Shown: piece by piece, positions 20,701 through 32,773 of the stretch | Numbering within the stretch: position 1 is the first letter of the stretch | How the letters are laid out: every line of letters begins with the position of its first letter | DNA from: Boothiomyces macroporosus | Lineage: Eukaryota; Chytridiomycota; Chytridiomycetes; Rhizophydiales; Terramycetaceae | DNA: 64,000 nt | Direction of reading: 5' to 3' | Assembly: GCA_027604185.1 (NCBI GenBank) | Contig: JADGKB010000042.1 | Coordinates: forward strand, 46,928 to 110,927 | Made by a program: the position numbers and the translations under genes | The notes under the pieces: model-generated | Databases searched by the model: none | What the model saw: only the letters and a program-made list of their open reading frames with translations | Told to the model about the DNA's origin: nothing

Positions 20701-23700
20701 TTATTGATTGAATTTCTTTAATTTGTTTCTTGGTAATTCCGATTCTTTGGTTAAAAATGTTTACCTTTCTGTTCCGTAGCTGTAATTATTTCTTCTTCGT
20801 CAGAGATCTTTTGTTCCGCTTTTTCATCATCGGATAATTCATCATCAGGTTTCAGTTCATCATATGACGGTTTAATACGTTCTTCTTCATCAGTGCTATT
20901 CAAAATGACATTTTCAGAGTGTGAAACTTCTTGGTATTCAACATCTGTGGGCTTGCTCTCAGAAGTCTTTGTTTCTTCCTTGCCCAAAGACTGGCTTTTA
21001 CTGATTGTTTTCGTTTCAACAGCATCGTCAATTTTCAGCATCGCCTGATCTTCCTCAATTTGTGCTTTACTATCCCGTTCAAACAATTTTTCCGAAAGGT
21101 CGCCTACCTCTTTTACAAGCGATTTCTCTTGATCACTTTCATCCTGAACATCACCATCCTGAACATTACCATCATCCAGATTGAAGTTACTTTCCCTAAC
21201 AGCTGTATCTTCTGTTTGAACTGCTTCTACTTTATCACTGTCGAGTTGATCCACTGAATCTTCTTGGGTTTCATCCTTTTGATAACCTTCCACAATTGTG
21301 GGTTTAGCATCTAAAATTTCCGACAAATTCGTTTTTTGTTTAACCATTTGCTGGCTTTGGTTAAGCTCATCCGATGGTAAAGATTGACTTGTGTTCACCT
21401 TATTGGTTGAATTTAAAGCTTTTGAATCGTTCGTGTGAACATTAATCCCACCATGAATACCATTTTCTTGTATTTTAATAGTTACTGTTTCAACTTGGAT
21501 ATTATCTTTACTATTGGCTGCAATTCTATCGTCTTTGGAATTGTCCCGGTTCTCTTCAATTGCTGTTGAAACCGACACACTTGAGGAATTATTCGACTCT
21601 TGCAAATCAGATTGTATCTGGGAGTTGACAGCCTGTGTATGAATGAGCGAATCATCTTTGGACAAACTTTGCTCATCTGAAAGATTTTCAGTCATATTCC
21701 CAAAAGGCAAAATCGTGAATACCGCCTCTTCTTCAACAGTTTGAGTTTCATTTGTGCCGATATCAAGAGTGCTTGCTTCCGTAATCATGCTTGCATTCAT
21801 ATGTAGCTTTTCTTCTGTTTTACTAGAGACTTCTGGGTCTGCTTTCTTTTCGATCCTATTTGAATGAACAATCGGAGTGATTTCTGGAGAGGAGTGTGAT
21901 TGTACAGTCCCAGTAGTTGGTTTAATTGCAATAGACGTTTGACTGGTAACTGCCACGTTAGGAACAACATCATTTTCAGTAAGTTTATCTTGTGTTTTCT
22001 TTATCAAACTTTTGGTATCATCTGGAAATACTAGGTTTGACTCGATAGGTGGAATTGGACTGCTTTCTGATTTGACTGTGGTGCGAACAGCGGCTTGAGG
22101 TGTAGTGCTACTGGTAGCTTTTCTACCTTTGGCTCTTGGATAGGAAGTAGTTGTCAAATCAACTTCTACATCTGCAACTTCTACCACCGGTATTACAGCA
22201 GGATATAGTTCTTCCACAGATTCTCCAAAGTTATGGGAAAAGGTAGCAGCATCTGACGGGTTGATTGCGGCGCCGGTTGGCACATCGGTTTTGGGTACAT
22301 TGTGATCTTTTGGATGGATATTTTCAGCAATTGTTGAGCTCTCAACCTTGATTCCTTGAATTCTTTTCGCACCAATAGTGAATTTCTTTGCGTATGAAGG
22401 TAAAACTTCAAGGGCAATCTTTTCACAGGATTGATGCCATGTATCCTTGATAGTCTCCCACATTGGGGTTACTAGAGAGGTACATAAAGGCTGATAACGG
22501 TCGAATGAACTCTTTCGTGGATGAGAAGGGTTGCAAACAATGAAAATTGTAGAATAGAGTGCAAAGTATATAGTTCCGATGATAGCAAGAAAAGAAACCC
22601 ACGAGAGCACTTTTTGAGATTTGTTTCTTTTTAATTCTCTTAATAACATCTAAATAAATTCAAAATTACCTGGAGTTCCACTGCATCCAACTTTGAATCA
22701 CTATCCTCTCTAGGCGGCCAAGATTCTACTTGCAATTCAAATTTTTGACTGTTTATAACACTTTCCCTTGGGGTTGACAATGAATTCTTGATCAAATCAA
22801 CCACAGAGTCCAACTTTCCAGTAAACATTTCAAATTGGGGCTGAATCACACCTGTAACCAGTGGTTCAGACAGAGAGACTCGGTTTGCGTCGTTATTTTG
22901 CTGACTTTTCCTGCTTTTTGGTTGGTTGACTGAAGGAACTATTGGAGGAGCGCTAATTCCTGCTGTAGAAGTTTCACTGGTTACCAAGAAATTCTTTAAA
23001 GGGAGATCTTTTTCGATAGATTCCCTGGTTAAAGTCATGGCTCCCCTCACTCGCTCCAACTCTTGCAGGACAGAATCAAATTCCTCATTAGGGCTATTAA
23101 TCAAATATTCATCCTGCAACTCATACATCGTCGCGGCTGCCACATCTAGTTGACATTGAATCATAGAAATTTCTGCAACCAAACCAACTTTTTCAGCCTT
23201 AGTCATGCGATTCAGCTGTATAGCCGCAGTCTTGGCCTCGATCTCTTCCAAAACTGCCTTTCCTGCAATGATTTCAGTCCTACTGTTATCCAAAGCATCT
23301 AGAATTTTCTGTTGGGGGTCTATTGAATCTTCAGCTTGAATAAAAAGTTCGTGGTTTTGGATTGGTGCGAGTAAAACTTCATCTTTTTTGTTTCGTTGCA
23401 CAAAATGTAATTCTGACAGTGATTGGGATAGCTTGAGATCAACCTGGGCCTTTTCGTGGAATATCTGTGCCAGTTGTGCTTTGTATTGGGCGAGTTCAGA
23501 GTGTATATCTCCTGTAATTACAGGTGGTTGAATATCGTCGCTATCCATTTTAGTCCTAATTTCAGCAATTCGCGCTTTCGCTGTAGAAAGTCGTACATTA
23601 GTGGCATGGAAACTGATCTGCTCATTTCGGGCATCTTCAAGCTCTGTAGTTAAAAGGGTGACTCTTTGCCGTAAATTATCCAATTCTTCTCGAGCCAGCT

Positions 23701-25316
23701 GGTTTTTGGTTATTAATATCTGTTGCTCATTTAATTGAGCATTCAGTTTCTGGATATATTGGGACAGAGATTCTTCAGTTTCAGCACTTTTCAAAAGCTC
23801 ACCTTCCAAATATTGGGCTCGCTGTTGATCCTGAAATCGTTCTTCATTGGAATGCTGTAAAGCGGCTTTTAATTTACCAACAACAGTGTTTTCATTCAGA
23901 GAGTTTGGATCCCATGTAACCTCTGCATGAAGAACAACCGCATTAGCAGTTTGAGCATCACCATAAGAAAGCAAAGAGTCCCAGCCTGAGTAAGGGCTCG
24001 TTTCTGAAAAGATAAACCCGCCAGTCACAGACTTAGAGCAGATAGTTTGCTGAGAGTCACTGTCCACAAGTTTAAGCGTGAATGTCGAAATTACCCTATC
24101 CCATTCCTTTCCTAAGGACAATTCAAACTTTGATTTTACAGGATATAGATAGCCAGAAAGACAAGCTATGGCACCGAATTCGTCCACAACTGGAGAAACT
24201 CTTACCTCCCATTGGCAAGAAGTTGGTCCAAATGCGTTTGTAATCAATTCTTGTCCCACTTGGAGGGGGAGCATAACTGGCTGTTCGTAAAGAATCGTGC
24301 TTGTTTTGAGCATTAATGGACCATATACCTGAGCTACAATTCTGATAGTGTTGGAAGGATTGCAAATGTCCGATTCGTTTAATGGTAACGGGCAAAAATC
24401 TTGGAATCCCCATCCATTTACTGTTTGGGAAAATTCCTTAAAGTCGTCTTGTGAGTATTGAATCGCGTAGTTTTCATCCACATCTGCTGCATAGTCGCTC
24501 TGGAAATCCAAATTCTTTTTCAAACTGAATATGAATTTTGAAATTGGTCTGGTCCAATTTTCATTAGCATTTTCAAATTCATTCTTTAGTGGTCGCAAGA
24601 ATGCGCTCATCGATTGTCCCAATGCTTCTCCAGTACCTTGAGGATAAAGTCTACATTAAAAATACTTACATTATTTGCCACGACCATTCCCTTGGGCCAA
24701 ACGGCAGCGAAACCAACTTTTCTTCCTTCAAACTTTCCATTGGTATGTTCCATTCATAAGTTGTGCTCAACTGAGTCTCCAATGGTATAATTTTAAATAA
24801 ACCTCCAGGAGTGTCGATCTTGCCAAATTCATCTTGTACAAAGGAACCATCTAATCCATTTACCACGTCTTTCAATTCGTCCATAGATGTCCTTTGAACA
24901 ACTTCCGGGTAGCCTGTAACCGGCTGATTCCTTTCTTGATAATTGCTGTAACTGCCATCATATCCAGGCTGATAGCCATTTGAATATCCATTTTGGTAAG
25001 TTTGATCGTAACCGTACTGTGGATCCACTTCATTCTCATACCTCGGCGAATTATTGTAGTCTGCATTCTGATCATTTTCCGGATATCTTGGGTTCTCCGG
25101 GGCTTCTTGATACCCATTATAGCCAGGATATTCGTGGTATCCATTTGCTTCTGAGTATCCATAAGGCTGTTGATTGTACGGATCATTGTAGGAATTGTTA
25201 ATCTGCGAAGCATCAGACTCTTGCAATCCATTCGAATAGTCTTGGATCACTTGGTCTTCGGTATACTCATCGACTGGTCTCGTCTGAAGAGTCGGTGAGA
25301 TTGCTTTGTTGGACAT
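20701..25316 (-). CDS. large MATH-domain, coiled-coil, single-pass membrane protein
   Basis: Introns 24651-24669 (19 nt), 22650-22669 (20) and probably 20745-20764 (20) give 1518 residues. If the last intron is not used, translation ends at 20751. Order: a tyrosine/asparagine-rich N-terminus (1-150), a first MATH/TRAF-like domain (about 183-335, YEWNIP...WSWQIILYPQG), a second MATH-like domain (about 380-480), a long coiled coil (about 490-800), one membrane helix (890-914), then about 600 residues rich in S, T, D and E. MATH domains bind peptides. I know no protein with this full arrangement. Its ATG is 18 bp from the ATG of the divergent E2 gene. Confidence 0.8.
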
Positions 25317-25334
25317 TTTCCAAAAAATAATTTC
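25317..25334. promoter_or_regulatory. 18-bp divergent promoter interval
   Basis: Only 18 bp (tttccaaaaaataatttc) separate the start codons of the MATH-protein gene and the E2 gene. Both promoters must therefore lie within or overlap the opposite coding region, or the leaders are almost absent. Confidence 0.7.
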
Positions 25335-25885
<551 letters not shown>

Positions 25886-25968
25886 TAATAGTATTTCAAG
25901 TTTTTGTTGAATGTCCAGTTGGGAAATGAATCCGTTCTTTACGTTCCAATTTTTCTCCTTTTTTGAAA

Positions 25969-28602
25969 ATGACATCTTTTGTTCGAAAGGGAATTGAATA
26001 TAAAATTGATGGTAATTCTCAAGTTCAACTTTAGACTTTGTGTATTTAAGGCCGGAAGAACCCAACTCACCGTACTGTATATCTAATATAGATATTATAT
26101 CGGGCGGATAATGAAAATCGATTTGGTGCAGAGTACTGTTAGAGTGGCATGGTTCACTAGACAACATGAAATCTCTACCAGAACTAAACCAAGGGTTGTG
26201 TTTGCTACCATGTCCTCAGATTATAACCCTATTGCTGCTATCAAGGGAAAACTAACAATAATGCACATTGATCATATAAAAGATCTGGAGAAATACAAGA
26301 AGCAAGACGACTGCTTTTATTTTAGTCAGCGTAATTCTGGATTTTATGTTAGTTTATGATAGGTACTCTTCTTTAATTGAAGATATACGAAACGGCGATA
26401 CGATGTGATACCCGTAGAAAAAGCTACTAATTTGCCAATGAAAGTATTGAGTCACATTAGCAATTACAAATACCTGTTAGTAGAGCAGGGAAAAGGAAAA
26501 ACCTTTTTGTTCAAACGAATTTGTCTAAGCTGCGATTCATGGTGTAACATTGGCGAATCAGTGGTACAGTGTGAAGTAACTCTATTTAATTGCAGGTTTG
26601 CAGCGATACATACCATACAGACTGTGTCGGATTAGAGCGGAAAAGGCCCAAAGTGTATTCATGGCAGTGCTCAACTTGCCAGAGTAAACCGAACGGTTCA
26701 AAGAAACTGCGTAAAACTGTTAGTGCGGATGCGATTAATATGGAACTAGAAAAATTAGGAAGTTTACTGTATATTAATCTTAGAAATTAATGATCAGGAG
26801 CCACCTGAATTTCCGTTTTACTATTTTGGGGAGTATTCAAACGCTGCCGATCTTTTAAGTAATTTTACCAGTAATAATAGCTAACGATGTAATGAGAGGA
26901 TATCCAAAAGCCCAGAGTAGACTAGGAAAAGAACACCAAGCTGATGTCCCTCTGTTTGATGAATCCCACAAGCAAAGTCAAGCAGAAGACGGAACAATAG
27001 ATAGATATAACACTGATGAATGCGTATTTGCACTTCCTGAAGAATTTAATTGTATTTCCTAGCTGATTTAGTGGACGAATATCTGGATGAATGCAGGATT
27101 GTGCTTGAAATAGAAAAATTAGATTCGACTGCAATAGATTCACTGACTCAATGCCTGCATAAATACAACTATAACAAAGACGCAGCTATTAAATATGTAA
27201 AGTCTCATACACAAAGCTTTTCATGCCTGCCTTCATGGACACTGGCTGATAGAGCTGCAATGGATGCAGGAATAGCGAAATTTGGACAAGATTTGTATTG
27301 GATACAAAAGGAGGTTTGTATTCACTAACAGCAGTTTTTATCACACAAAACGCTTAAAGAAGTCATTCTCTACTATTACATGTTCAAAGAAGAATACAAC
27401 GAAAAGAATAAACAGAATGATGATTCTGAAAAGGAAAATTCACCAGCTTTAAAGGAAATGGATATTGATACATCAGATGAAGAAGCAATGCATGATAGTG
27501 ATGAGGATGAATTAGAATGCTCAAATTGTTTTACAAAAGATATCGCAAATTTCAGAAAACCACTTCCATCTGGCGCAATAATGCATTGCGATGGGTGTAG
27601 GAAATACTGGCTAAAATATGGTACAAAGAAACCTGTAAATGACCATGAAAGACGACCATCTAGAGAAGGTTAGTCTTACTAATGTAGTCAATGACCAGCC
27701 GAATTATGGAAACTCAAAAATATGTGCTGTTTGTAAAGATCCATTGGAAAGCTCCGATTTCCAGCACGTTAAATGTGTTAGTTGCCAACTGACTGTTCAC
27801 ACTTGTAATTTTGATTAATTTTAGCGTGCTATGGAGTGTCGCATAAGGATGTTGAAGACGGTGTACAATATAGATGTGATGTGTGTGTATTCAAAGCAAA
27901 AACAGATTCGCAATTAGTAAGTTGTAATAATAGTAGATCCCTCAATGTGTGCTATGTACATTGGAATTGGATGCAAGGTTTTCGCCTTTAAAGAAAACTA
28001 TCGGGACCGATTGGGCACATAGCCAGTGTGCAATTTGGATTCCTCAAATCAAATTTGGAAATCCCAAAACTTTGGAATATATTGAGTGTATTGGATTGAT
28101 AGATCAAGTTAATTGGGTTCAGGTGATTATAAAATAACGACAGGTATGCTCAATTTGCAGGCAAAGAGGAGGTGCGACAATTAAATGCTCTGAAAGATTA
28201 TGTAACTCGTATTTCCACGTTACTTGTTCTCAGATGAAATTGTCTACGAACCACTTGTATGCCAGAATCACCAAGAACAAGGTAGAAGTTGGGGGTTATT
28301 GCTCGCAACACAGTAGAAGGGGAGGCAAGAGTAATGTGGTAGTCCCGCAGCTCATATCGGAGCACATTGAACATAAATGCACCCCTCCGCTGATTAGCAG
28401 AGGGCAAAAAAGAGCTTATTCACAAGGACTACTTGATACTTGTGAGTGTCATTTGAAGAAATCCAAGCAGGCAGATGAGCTGGAGTCTACAAAGGAATGC
28501 TTTACTTGTCAAATAACTTACTCCCCGTTGTGGTTTCAAAAGGATAATTTATTTCAATGTTTCTTGTGCAACAAGCAACCGAAAAGAGCCGTATCTGTCT
28601 AG
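25969..28602 (+). CDS. SNT2: Snt2-like BAH/PHD/SANT chromatin protein
   Basis: Fourteen exons give 788 residues. Introns: 26012-26034, 26072-26091, 26331-26352, 26363-26382, 26576-26595, 26762-26783, 26859-26880, 27052-27071, 27314-27331 (or to 27334), 27669-27687, 27805-27824, 27917-27936, 28123-28143. Domains in order: BAH (YYIGRIM, VRVAWF, LYDRYTKRRYDVIP, LVEQGKGK), PHD finger (CLSCDSWC...CSTCQ), a PFYYFGEY / SRLGKEHQA segment, SANT-like helices (FGQDLYWIQKE), a GATA-like zinc knuckle (CSNCFTK...CDGC), a second PHD and an extended PHD. This order matches fungal Snt2, which links histone-mark reading to a histone deacetylase. A 10-nt micro-exon (26353-26362) encodes the centre of LYDRY. Confidence 0.88.
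26353..26362 (+). other. 10-nt micro-exon in the Snt2-like gene
   Basis: tttatgatag lies between introns of 22 and 20 nt. With the last base of the previous exon and first of the next it encodes LYDR, completing the conserved BAH motif LYDRYTKRRYDVIP. Skipping it, or using one 52-nt intron, shifts the frame. Confidence 0.85.
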
Positions 28603-28660
28603 CATAGAAGCAATGCGCCTGATTGTAATAAAGAAAGCAAAACTAGTCTAAATTTTTAGA

Positions 28661-31600
28661 ATGGAAATCGCAAATTTTGCTAAAATTGAGCAGAAGAAAA
28701 ATGTCCATTTGCCGGAAGTGGAGATCAAAGATAGCTGGGAAAAGGAAATCAAACCAGGATCAGAAGCCAGTGCTGATTCAGTGGATTTCCTGATAAAGAG
28801 TTTCAACTACCCCTATGTTTCGATAGGATTAGACGGCAACTATCTAGCTTGTGCGACTGCGTATCAATACTACATTTATAAGAGGAAGGACGGTCAGTTT
28901 CAGCTTTGTGGAGAAGGCATTGCGGGTGAAAAAGAGACGATTACCTGTATACTATCTACCTCGCTTTATATGCCGAATAACAAGGAGGAGTAATATCCGG
29001 TTTAATTAAGTCTAATTTATTGCCTGATAATTGGATATTCAGACGGGGCATTCAAGATATTCAATGAAAAAGGAGAAACTGTGATATCACAATCTTTCCG
29101 GCAATCCGCTATCACTTCAATCAACTTTAAACCAATGCTTGGAGAGGATGATATAGAGGAGCTCGTGATATACTATCATGGTAAGCAACGTGTAATTCAG
29201 ATCATCTCGTAATTTGCGTGGATGCAGCTTCAATTTGGATGACGTTCAAGATGAACACGGCCGAAGGTTGAATTATCTAACCTAGAACTATTTACCTTTG
29301 ATCCATTTCCCCTAATATTTAAAAAGTACTTGCTTTACGGGCAGGAAATTGTCCTAAATGTTGCGAGTGTTGGCCCGAATGCGGAATCAAACTTGTTCGA
29401 TTTAGATTATGATATAGTGACAGGAAAGATTATCAATCAGCCTAATGTTACCACCAGGATCATCGGAATTGGTTTCCCATTTATTGGAATGTACGTTAGT
29501 ACCGAAGCCTCCCCAAAATACACTCTTGCTGGATTGGTTGCCAACAAATCCTCTGAGGTTTCAACGTATTTTTGAATTTAAGAGTAGTGCTGTATTTTCT
29601 TATGCAAAATCCCTATTGAATATCGGAGCATCGGAAACAAATCTGAGTACCAACTTTAGGCCAACCCAACTCAACAGTCAGGTTATGATTGAAGATGGAA
29701 ATAGAAGTGCTACTAGATTATCTGTTGATCCAAGTAATCGATTCTGTGCGGTATCTGATAATTTGGGGCGGGTTCTTTTGTTTGATGTTTCCGACGCATC
29801 TATTATTCATATTTGGAAAGGAATTAGAGATGCACAGCTTGGGTGGATTCAAATTGCCCATGATAATGATCCAGCGATAGTAAGCAATCTGCTTGTAATC
29901 TACGGAAACACAGGAATTCTCGAAATACATGCAATTCCTACTTGCGCAAGAGTCGCAGCTTTGAATGTAGGCAAGGGTTTCAAACTTGCGCAAACTCCAG
30001 TTGCAATGATCGGCGGGATGCATTGGAAAGGATTAAAACAACGTTTTAATGCCTGTTGCTATCTGATTTCCCAAAGCGGTGATGTCAAAAGAATCAAAGT
30101 AACTGCCGAACTGTATGAATAATTTTAAAATAGGAAACATCCAAATGCCTTCAAGACACTCAAGAATTTGATTTCAGAAATGAAAAAAGACAATGAAGAA
30201 ATCTCAACACACTCTGCAATTCAATATATTCAAAATTTACATTCAAAAAGTGCAAAGCTGAAGGTAAGATTCACTAATCCAGGCTTTGGAGTTGTTCTCG
30301 GATTCTTTTCCTTTGAGTTACTTCAAGATGATATTAAATCAAGTATGTGAGATGGTTGATCTTTCAATATCCGAATCATCTTTCAGAAATCTCTGCCAGG
30401 ATGATCAAAACGTCATTAAATATCGCCACTTTCTACAGCTTTATTCAGATATGATTGAATCCCCCACTAGTGATTGGAAATATCCAGATTGGGTTGCCGA
30501 ATTGCCTGATTTAAACCCACTTGGCAGACTGCCTGATGTGCACTTTGGATATCTCTCTTTCATTAGGAGCTTTGACGTGAAGACAAATAATGCAGACGGC
30601 GGAAAACCTAGTCAGTACTACTTTTCAATTTTAAATGACAGATCTGTCCAACAGAAATGTGAATTTGCTAGGTTCTTGCTGGATAGTATTAGTCCTTCTC
30701 AGATACCACATTTATTTTCCACGATACATGCTGATCCATATAATGTGGTAGAATTAGCAATTGTTTTCCTGAAGGAACTGTTCGAAAACGATAGTGTTAC
30801 GGTGAAAATTAGAAATAACTTTATTTCTCTTCTGCAACATTATTTATCTGGAGATGAAATGGGAGTTAAAAAACTGACCAAACTCACTTTGAACCTGGAT
30901 AATCCTATTTTAGCATTCTGGATATCTTTGACTTGTACCAAAGTTGACTCATCAGACTTGCAAACAGCTTTGAAATGTTTAGAACTTTCAAAAATCTGTA
31001 TGCCGTTATACTCATACCTGGGATCTAAATGTAAATTTAGAATTGCAGATTATTTAATGGTAATTAATTTATCTAAGTAAGAAAGAAACTGGATCTACAG
31101 AATATATAGTTGCAAAATACATCCAAGCGGCTTCGATTGAAAATTTCGAAGAATATATAAAGGTATAGTCTAATTTCACATAGAAATTAGAGGAGGCTTT
31201 GAATCTTGAAGTTTCGATGGATGTAACGCTATCCTATATGATATGGCTTGAATTTGCTAATTGGAAGCAATCAAATCTGGTAGATTCTTTGGATAAAATA
31301 TTACAATTCTATGTAAAACTTCAAAATTTAGAGCTGCAATTTTGTATCGGATGTATATTTCAGTCTGGAGTAAAATCTCAAATATTAGATCATATTGATA
31401 TGATTGAAAAGTTGCATGGAAAGCCAAAAGAGCCAGTAAATCAGCGATTCACGAGACTGTCAAGTAAATTTTGCTAATCAAGCTACTAGCTCAATAAGGT
31501 TCATTGATAACTGTATAGAAATTTTCAGACCGCTTATGCAATTTCATGAAGTTAGACCTGCAGAGGTAGTCGAAGCTGTCAGTGGTCAAAAATCCCCAAC

Positions 31601-31964
31601 TTATTTTGATGCGTTCTTTGGTGATATGATGATGATGCTTCCAAAGCATATTGCACTGTCAAGGTAACCACGTTCTAATCAGAAATGCGGTTATCGACTA
31701 TATTGGCATGCTGTACATTTTGAAATTCACATATATCAACGACTTACCTTTGGTTCATCCAAAAAGATACTTTCCCAGCATGTCTCTCTTTGAGGCATCT
31801 TCTATTTGCGAGACAACCAATGGCGAATTTCTGCCGCCAGAGTAATTATTCTTAATTTTAGGGTGGTAACTGATAGGAATTCCTTTGTGCAGCAACTTGC
31901 AAAAGTTCACATGAACGACGCGAGGTTAATGGCAAAATGGTTTGATATGCACGTGACTCAATAA
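28661..31964 (+). CDS. RAB3GAP2: Rab3GAP non-catalytic subunit
   Basis: Twelve exons give 1025 residues. Introns: 28990-29010, 29181-29200, 29267-29285, 29558-29582 (25 nt), 30113-30133, 30264-30282, 31060-31081, 31163-31183, 31464-31482, 31664-31682, 31842-31861. The N-terminal half is a beta-propeller with IIGYSDGAFKIFNEKGE, and the family signature RVLLFDVSDASIIHIWKGIR, RDAQLGWIQ and LVIYGNTGILEIH. The C-terminal half is helical. RAB3GAP2 partners RAB3GAP1 as an activator of Rab18 and a GAP for Rab3, acting on ER/lipid-droplet and autophagy membranes. The catalytic subunit is not in this window. Confidence 0.87.
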
Positions 31965-31999
31965 AGATGACTGCTTCGCCACTTTAAAAGTTCCCAACA

Positions 32000-32741
32000 A
32001 TGAAACTAGCGCTTTTGGTTTGCGTAAATTCAGGGTAATATTAGGATCGCCCAGCAGATGAGTTATTGGCGGCACATGGAGACTATGGTTCCTATCTCTA
32101 ATTATAGTCCAAATGTTTTCAGAATTGTTTGGGAATTTAACTGCATTTGACGTTACCAAGGAAGAATACCCATCGAATCCAGCTGATTTCGACCTCTTTA
32201 TCATTACCGGGTCAAAGTTTTCATGCTATGAAAACCTTCCATGGATTACCAAGCTGAAAGAGTTCGTCAAGAGGCACGATGATGGCCCTATTAAATTCTT
32301 TGGAGTTTGCTTTGGACATCAGATCATTGCAGAAGCTTTGGGTGGAAAGGGTAGCCTTTTACTAATGCAGTGCTTCCAAATGCCAAAGGATGGGAGATTG
32401 GCTGGATTTCCATGGAATTAAATGAGCAAGGACAAAGGATTTTATCAAGAGACAAGATTGCAATTCAATCAATGCACAAGGATCATGTTGTTCAAGTTCC
32501 GCCAGGGTTTACTGTGTTAGGCGGAACAGAATTGGCTCCAGTTCAGTGCATGTTCAAGCCTCTCAAATACTTTACTATTCAGGGGCATCCTGAATTCACT
32601 GCTGCCTATACGAGCGCTCTAATAAACATGAGGCTTAAATCCGGAATATTCTCCCCAGAGCTCGTCTCTAGTTTACCAGATATCAATCAGCAGTTGGATA
32701 GCAAGTGGTTTGCCAATGTTGTCCCCAAGCTCTTACAATAA
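32000..32741 (+). CDS. class I glutamine amidotransferase-like protein
   Basis: Four exons; introns 32024-32044 (21 nt), 32088-32107 (20), 32351-32370 (20). The product is 226 residues. The GATase triad is visible: nucleophile Cys90 in FFGVCFGHQ, and His176/Glu178 in QGHPEF. HGDY near the N-terminus and GWEIGWISMEL place it with the stand-alone GMP-synthase-like amidotransferases (yeast YLR126C, plant gamma-glutamyl peptidases). It probably hydrolyses gamma-glutamyl bonds or glutamine; the substrate is not evident. It lies 35 bp after RAB3GAP2 and 32 bp before katanin p80. Confidence 0.88.
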
Positions 32742-32773
32742 ATAATTTCTTGTTGACTTTTTTAGATACGGAA

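Noticed and set aside
26077..26091. A 15-nt GT-AG interval before the BAH motif YYIGRIM
   Set aside because: It gives the wrong frame; the 20-nt donor at 26072 yields SPYYIGRIM, matching BAH proteins.
26769..26783. A 15-nt GT-AG interval (gtatattaatcttag) in the Snt2-like gene
   Set aside because: Its removal leads straight into a stop codon. The 22-nt interval 26762-26783 with the same acceptor keeps the frame and gives the conserved PPEFPFYYFG segment.
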